Assembly (NCBI GenBank): GCA_022566215.1
Contig: JADFJJ010000009.1
Span: 1 to 36,671, forward strand
Direction: 5' to 3'
Origin: Pseudomonadota bacterium
Lineage (GTDB): Bacteria; Pseudomonadota; Alphaproteobacteria; Sphingomonadales; SMXR01
Length of the DNA: 36,671 bases
The notes beneath the pieces are model-generated. The model was given only the letters and a program-made list of their open reading frames with translations, ran no database searches and was not told where the DNA came from. Shown one piece after another: positions 35,557 through 36,671 of the stretch. Made by a program: the position numbers and the translations under genes. Within the stretch, counting starts at the first letter, position 1, and each line of letters starts with the position of its first letter.

Positions 35557-36378
35557 AATAAAGCGCGCTACGTCTTGAAGGTTAGAGATATCAACCACAA
35601 TATCGGGTTCCAGCTCCCTCCCCAAGTGGTGTTCCATTGCCAAAATCAGGCGGACATGTGACAAACTGTCCCAGGAACCCCAAGTGTCCACCGACGCGCT
35701 ATCCGGGATATCACGGGGGTTATAATAAGTTGCCTCAGCCAGAAGCTCCTTGGCGGTTTTGAAATTCCCGCTATTGGTCAACGCTTTATCTGGTTTTGAC
35801 AGGGTTTCTTTCTTGTCCTTTTTTGACTCCTGCCATTCTCTCTTGAGCAAGCCAAAGAGATAGGTATCCGCCCGGCCCCCTTCGACCGATGGCGAATGTT
35901 TCCGGAGAATTCCTTCCGAGGCATAGCCCAAAACCTTGTTGTTGAAGATTGAGGAGAAATTTCGGCCAATAATTTCACTTTCCGCTTTTTCCATCCCGAG
36001 AGTTAAAAATATGAAGTCCAGCATGTGTTCCCTTACTTCAATAATCACATCCTTGCCCCAGAATGTCTTATCCCCCAGGCCAACATTGGTCTTTGCTATT
36101 TTTTGTTTTAGGTCGGCAATGATAGTTATAAAACCAATCAGCCTCAAAGTTTCCTTGACGATAATTCCCAGGTGAAACCGGTCCCGATTGTTAAATTTTT
36201 CAATATGTTGGGCCGCCCGAGGTATGTCCCAGTTGCGGGGTTTTTGGTTGAATCCCCTCTGTATTTCCGCATCGTTCCACCAACTGGTGTAGTTTTCATC
36301 CGCATCCTCCGGTTTGAGAGAGCGCACAAAAAATCGCCTGGTTTCCATTTCAACCGGTTTTCCGGGTTCCCAGGTCAT
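35533..36378 (-). CDS. GNAT (RimJ/RimL-like) N-acetyltransferase fused to a C-terminal acyl carrier protein domain
   Basis: N-term METRRFFVRSLKPEDADENYTSWWNDAEIQRGF...VGLGDKTFWGKDVIIEVREHMLDFIFLTLGMEKAESEIIGRNFSSIFNNKVLGYASEGILR; C-term WGSWDSLSHVRLILAMEHHLGRELEPDIVVDISNLQDVARFI with DSL phosphopantetheine site. 24-nt tail-to-tail overlap with prmC. Confidence 0.82.
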   Translation of the reverse strand: MTWEPGKPVEMETRRFFVRSLKPEDADENYTSWWNDAEIQRGFNQKPRNWDIPRAAQHIEKFNNRDRFHLGIIVKETLRLIGFITIIADLKQKIAKTNVGLGDKTFWGKDVIIEVREHMLDFIFLTLGMEKAESEIIGRNFSSIFNNKVLGYASEGILRKHSPSVEGGRADTYLFGLLKREWQESKKDKKETLSKPDKALTNSGNFKTAKELLAEATYYNPRDIPDSASVDTWGSWDSLSHVRLILAMEHHLGRELEPDIVVDISNLQDVARFISVNKSLD

Positions 36379-36415
36379 ATTTAGGGTCTGGCCTCAATTG
36401 CCGAGTGGAGCTGTG

Positions 36416-36510
36416 TTGGCTCTGAAAAGGCAGTAAAACAGGAGAAAAACACAGGTGATAGCGTGTATCGGCGCGTATTTTCGACGCATTTTACTGCCTT
36501 TTCAGACCAA
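36416..36510. repeat. ~95-bp element with long terminal inverted arms (MITE-like or large hairpin)
   Basis: TTGG(c)TCTGAAAAGGCAGTAAAA ... TTTTACTGCCTTTTCAGACCAA; 18-bp perfect arms (36421-36438 / 36489-36506) plus 4 bp after a 1-nt bulge; 50-nt centre. Confidence 0.85.
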
Positions 36511-36671
36511 CCCCGCAAGAGACCAATAAGGGGCCACGCCAAAATCGGGCAGACCTTTGTCAAAAGCGCTTCAAATAGATGGCTATTTTTCATCCCTTTT
36601 TCCTTGTTCTGACCGATTTTGACTATGGCACAACCCTCATCGGTAATTCAGTGCAGACACCTAGTCCCCCT

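Noticed and set aside
36381-36593. 70-aa minus ORF at the right end
   Set aside because: It reads straight through both arms of the inverted-repeat element; more likely a by-product of the repeat.
1-36671. CRISPR array, rRNA or tRNA genes, prophage or integrase island
   Set aside because: No regularly spaced repeats, no RNA gene signatures noticed; the only integrase-like gene is housekeeping xerD.

Overview
The window looks like a mostly conserved, GC-rich alphaproteobacterial chromosome segment (Rhodospirillales-like gene order is my inference). Recognisable genes, in order: SUV3-like helicase (cut by left edge), rpmB, cobT/cobS, bolA, CorC/HlyC-type CBS protein, aroB-aroK, xerD, accA, nrdA-nrdB, secA, an orphan Flp pilin, mutT-type Nudix, a BioC-like methyltransferase, comF, grxC, a nitrilase-family amidohydrolase, DUF1178, ubiG, lysC, an NMO-like oxidoreductase, ptsP, a RodZ-like HTH protein, ispG, hisS, prfA, prmC. 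The less ordinary content is in the gaps and small genes. (1) A small secreted protein (4598-4999, minus) looks like a bacterial version of the WxxW domain known from animal mucins and CILP. (2) Two ~51-bp promoter-region elements, at 16107-16157 and 16946-16996, align without gaps, share four half-sites with identical 11/10/11 spacing, and sit the same distance upstream of two secreted-protein genes. One of these genes is an unlisted 46-aa ORF (15925-16065, minus). (3) xerD has no ATG/GTG/TTG before its conserved N-terminus, but has an ACG codon 6 nt after a GGAGG. (4) A GNAT acetyltransferase fused to an acyl-carrier-protein domain lies at 35533-36378, next to a ~95-bp element with 18-bp perfect inverted arms. 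(5) Tandem NrdR-like boxes 31 bp apart overlap the nrdAB promoter, and both RNR subunits lack an ATP-cone. (6) A perfect 18-bp inverted repeat includes the rodZ-like stop codon. No rRNA, tRNA or CRISPR was seen.
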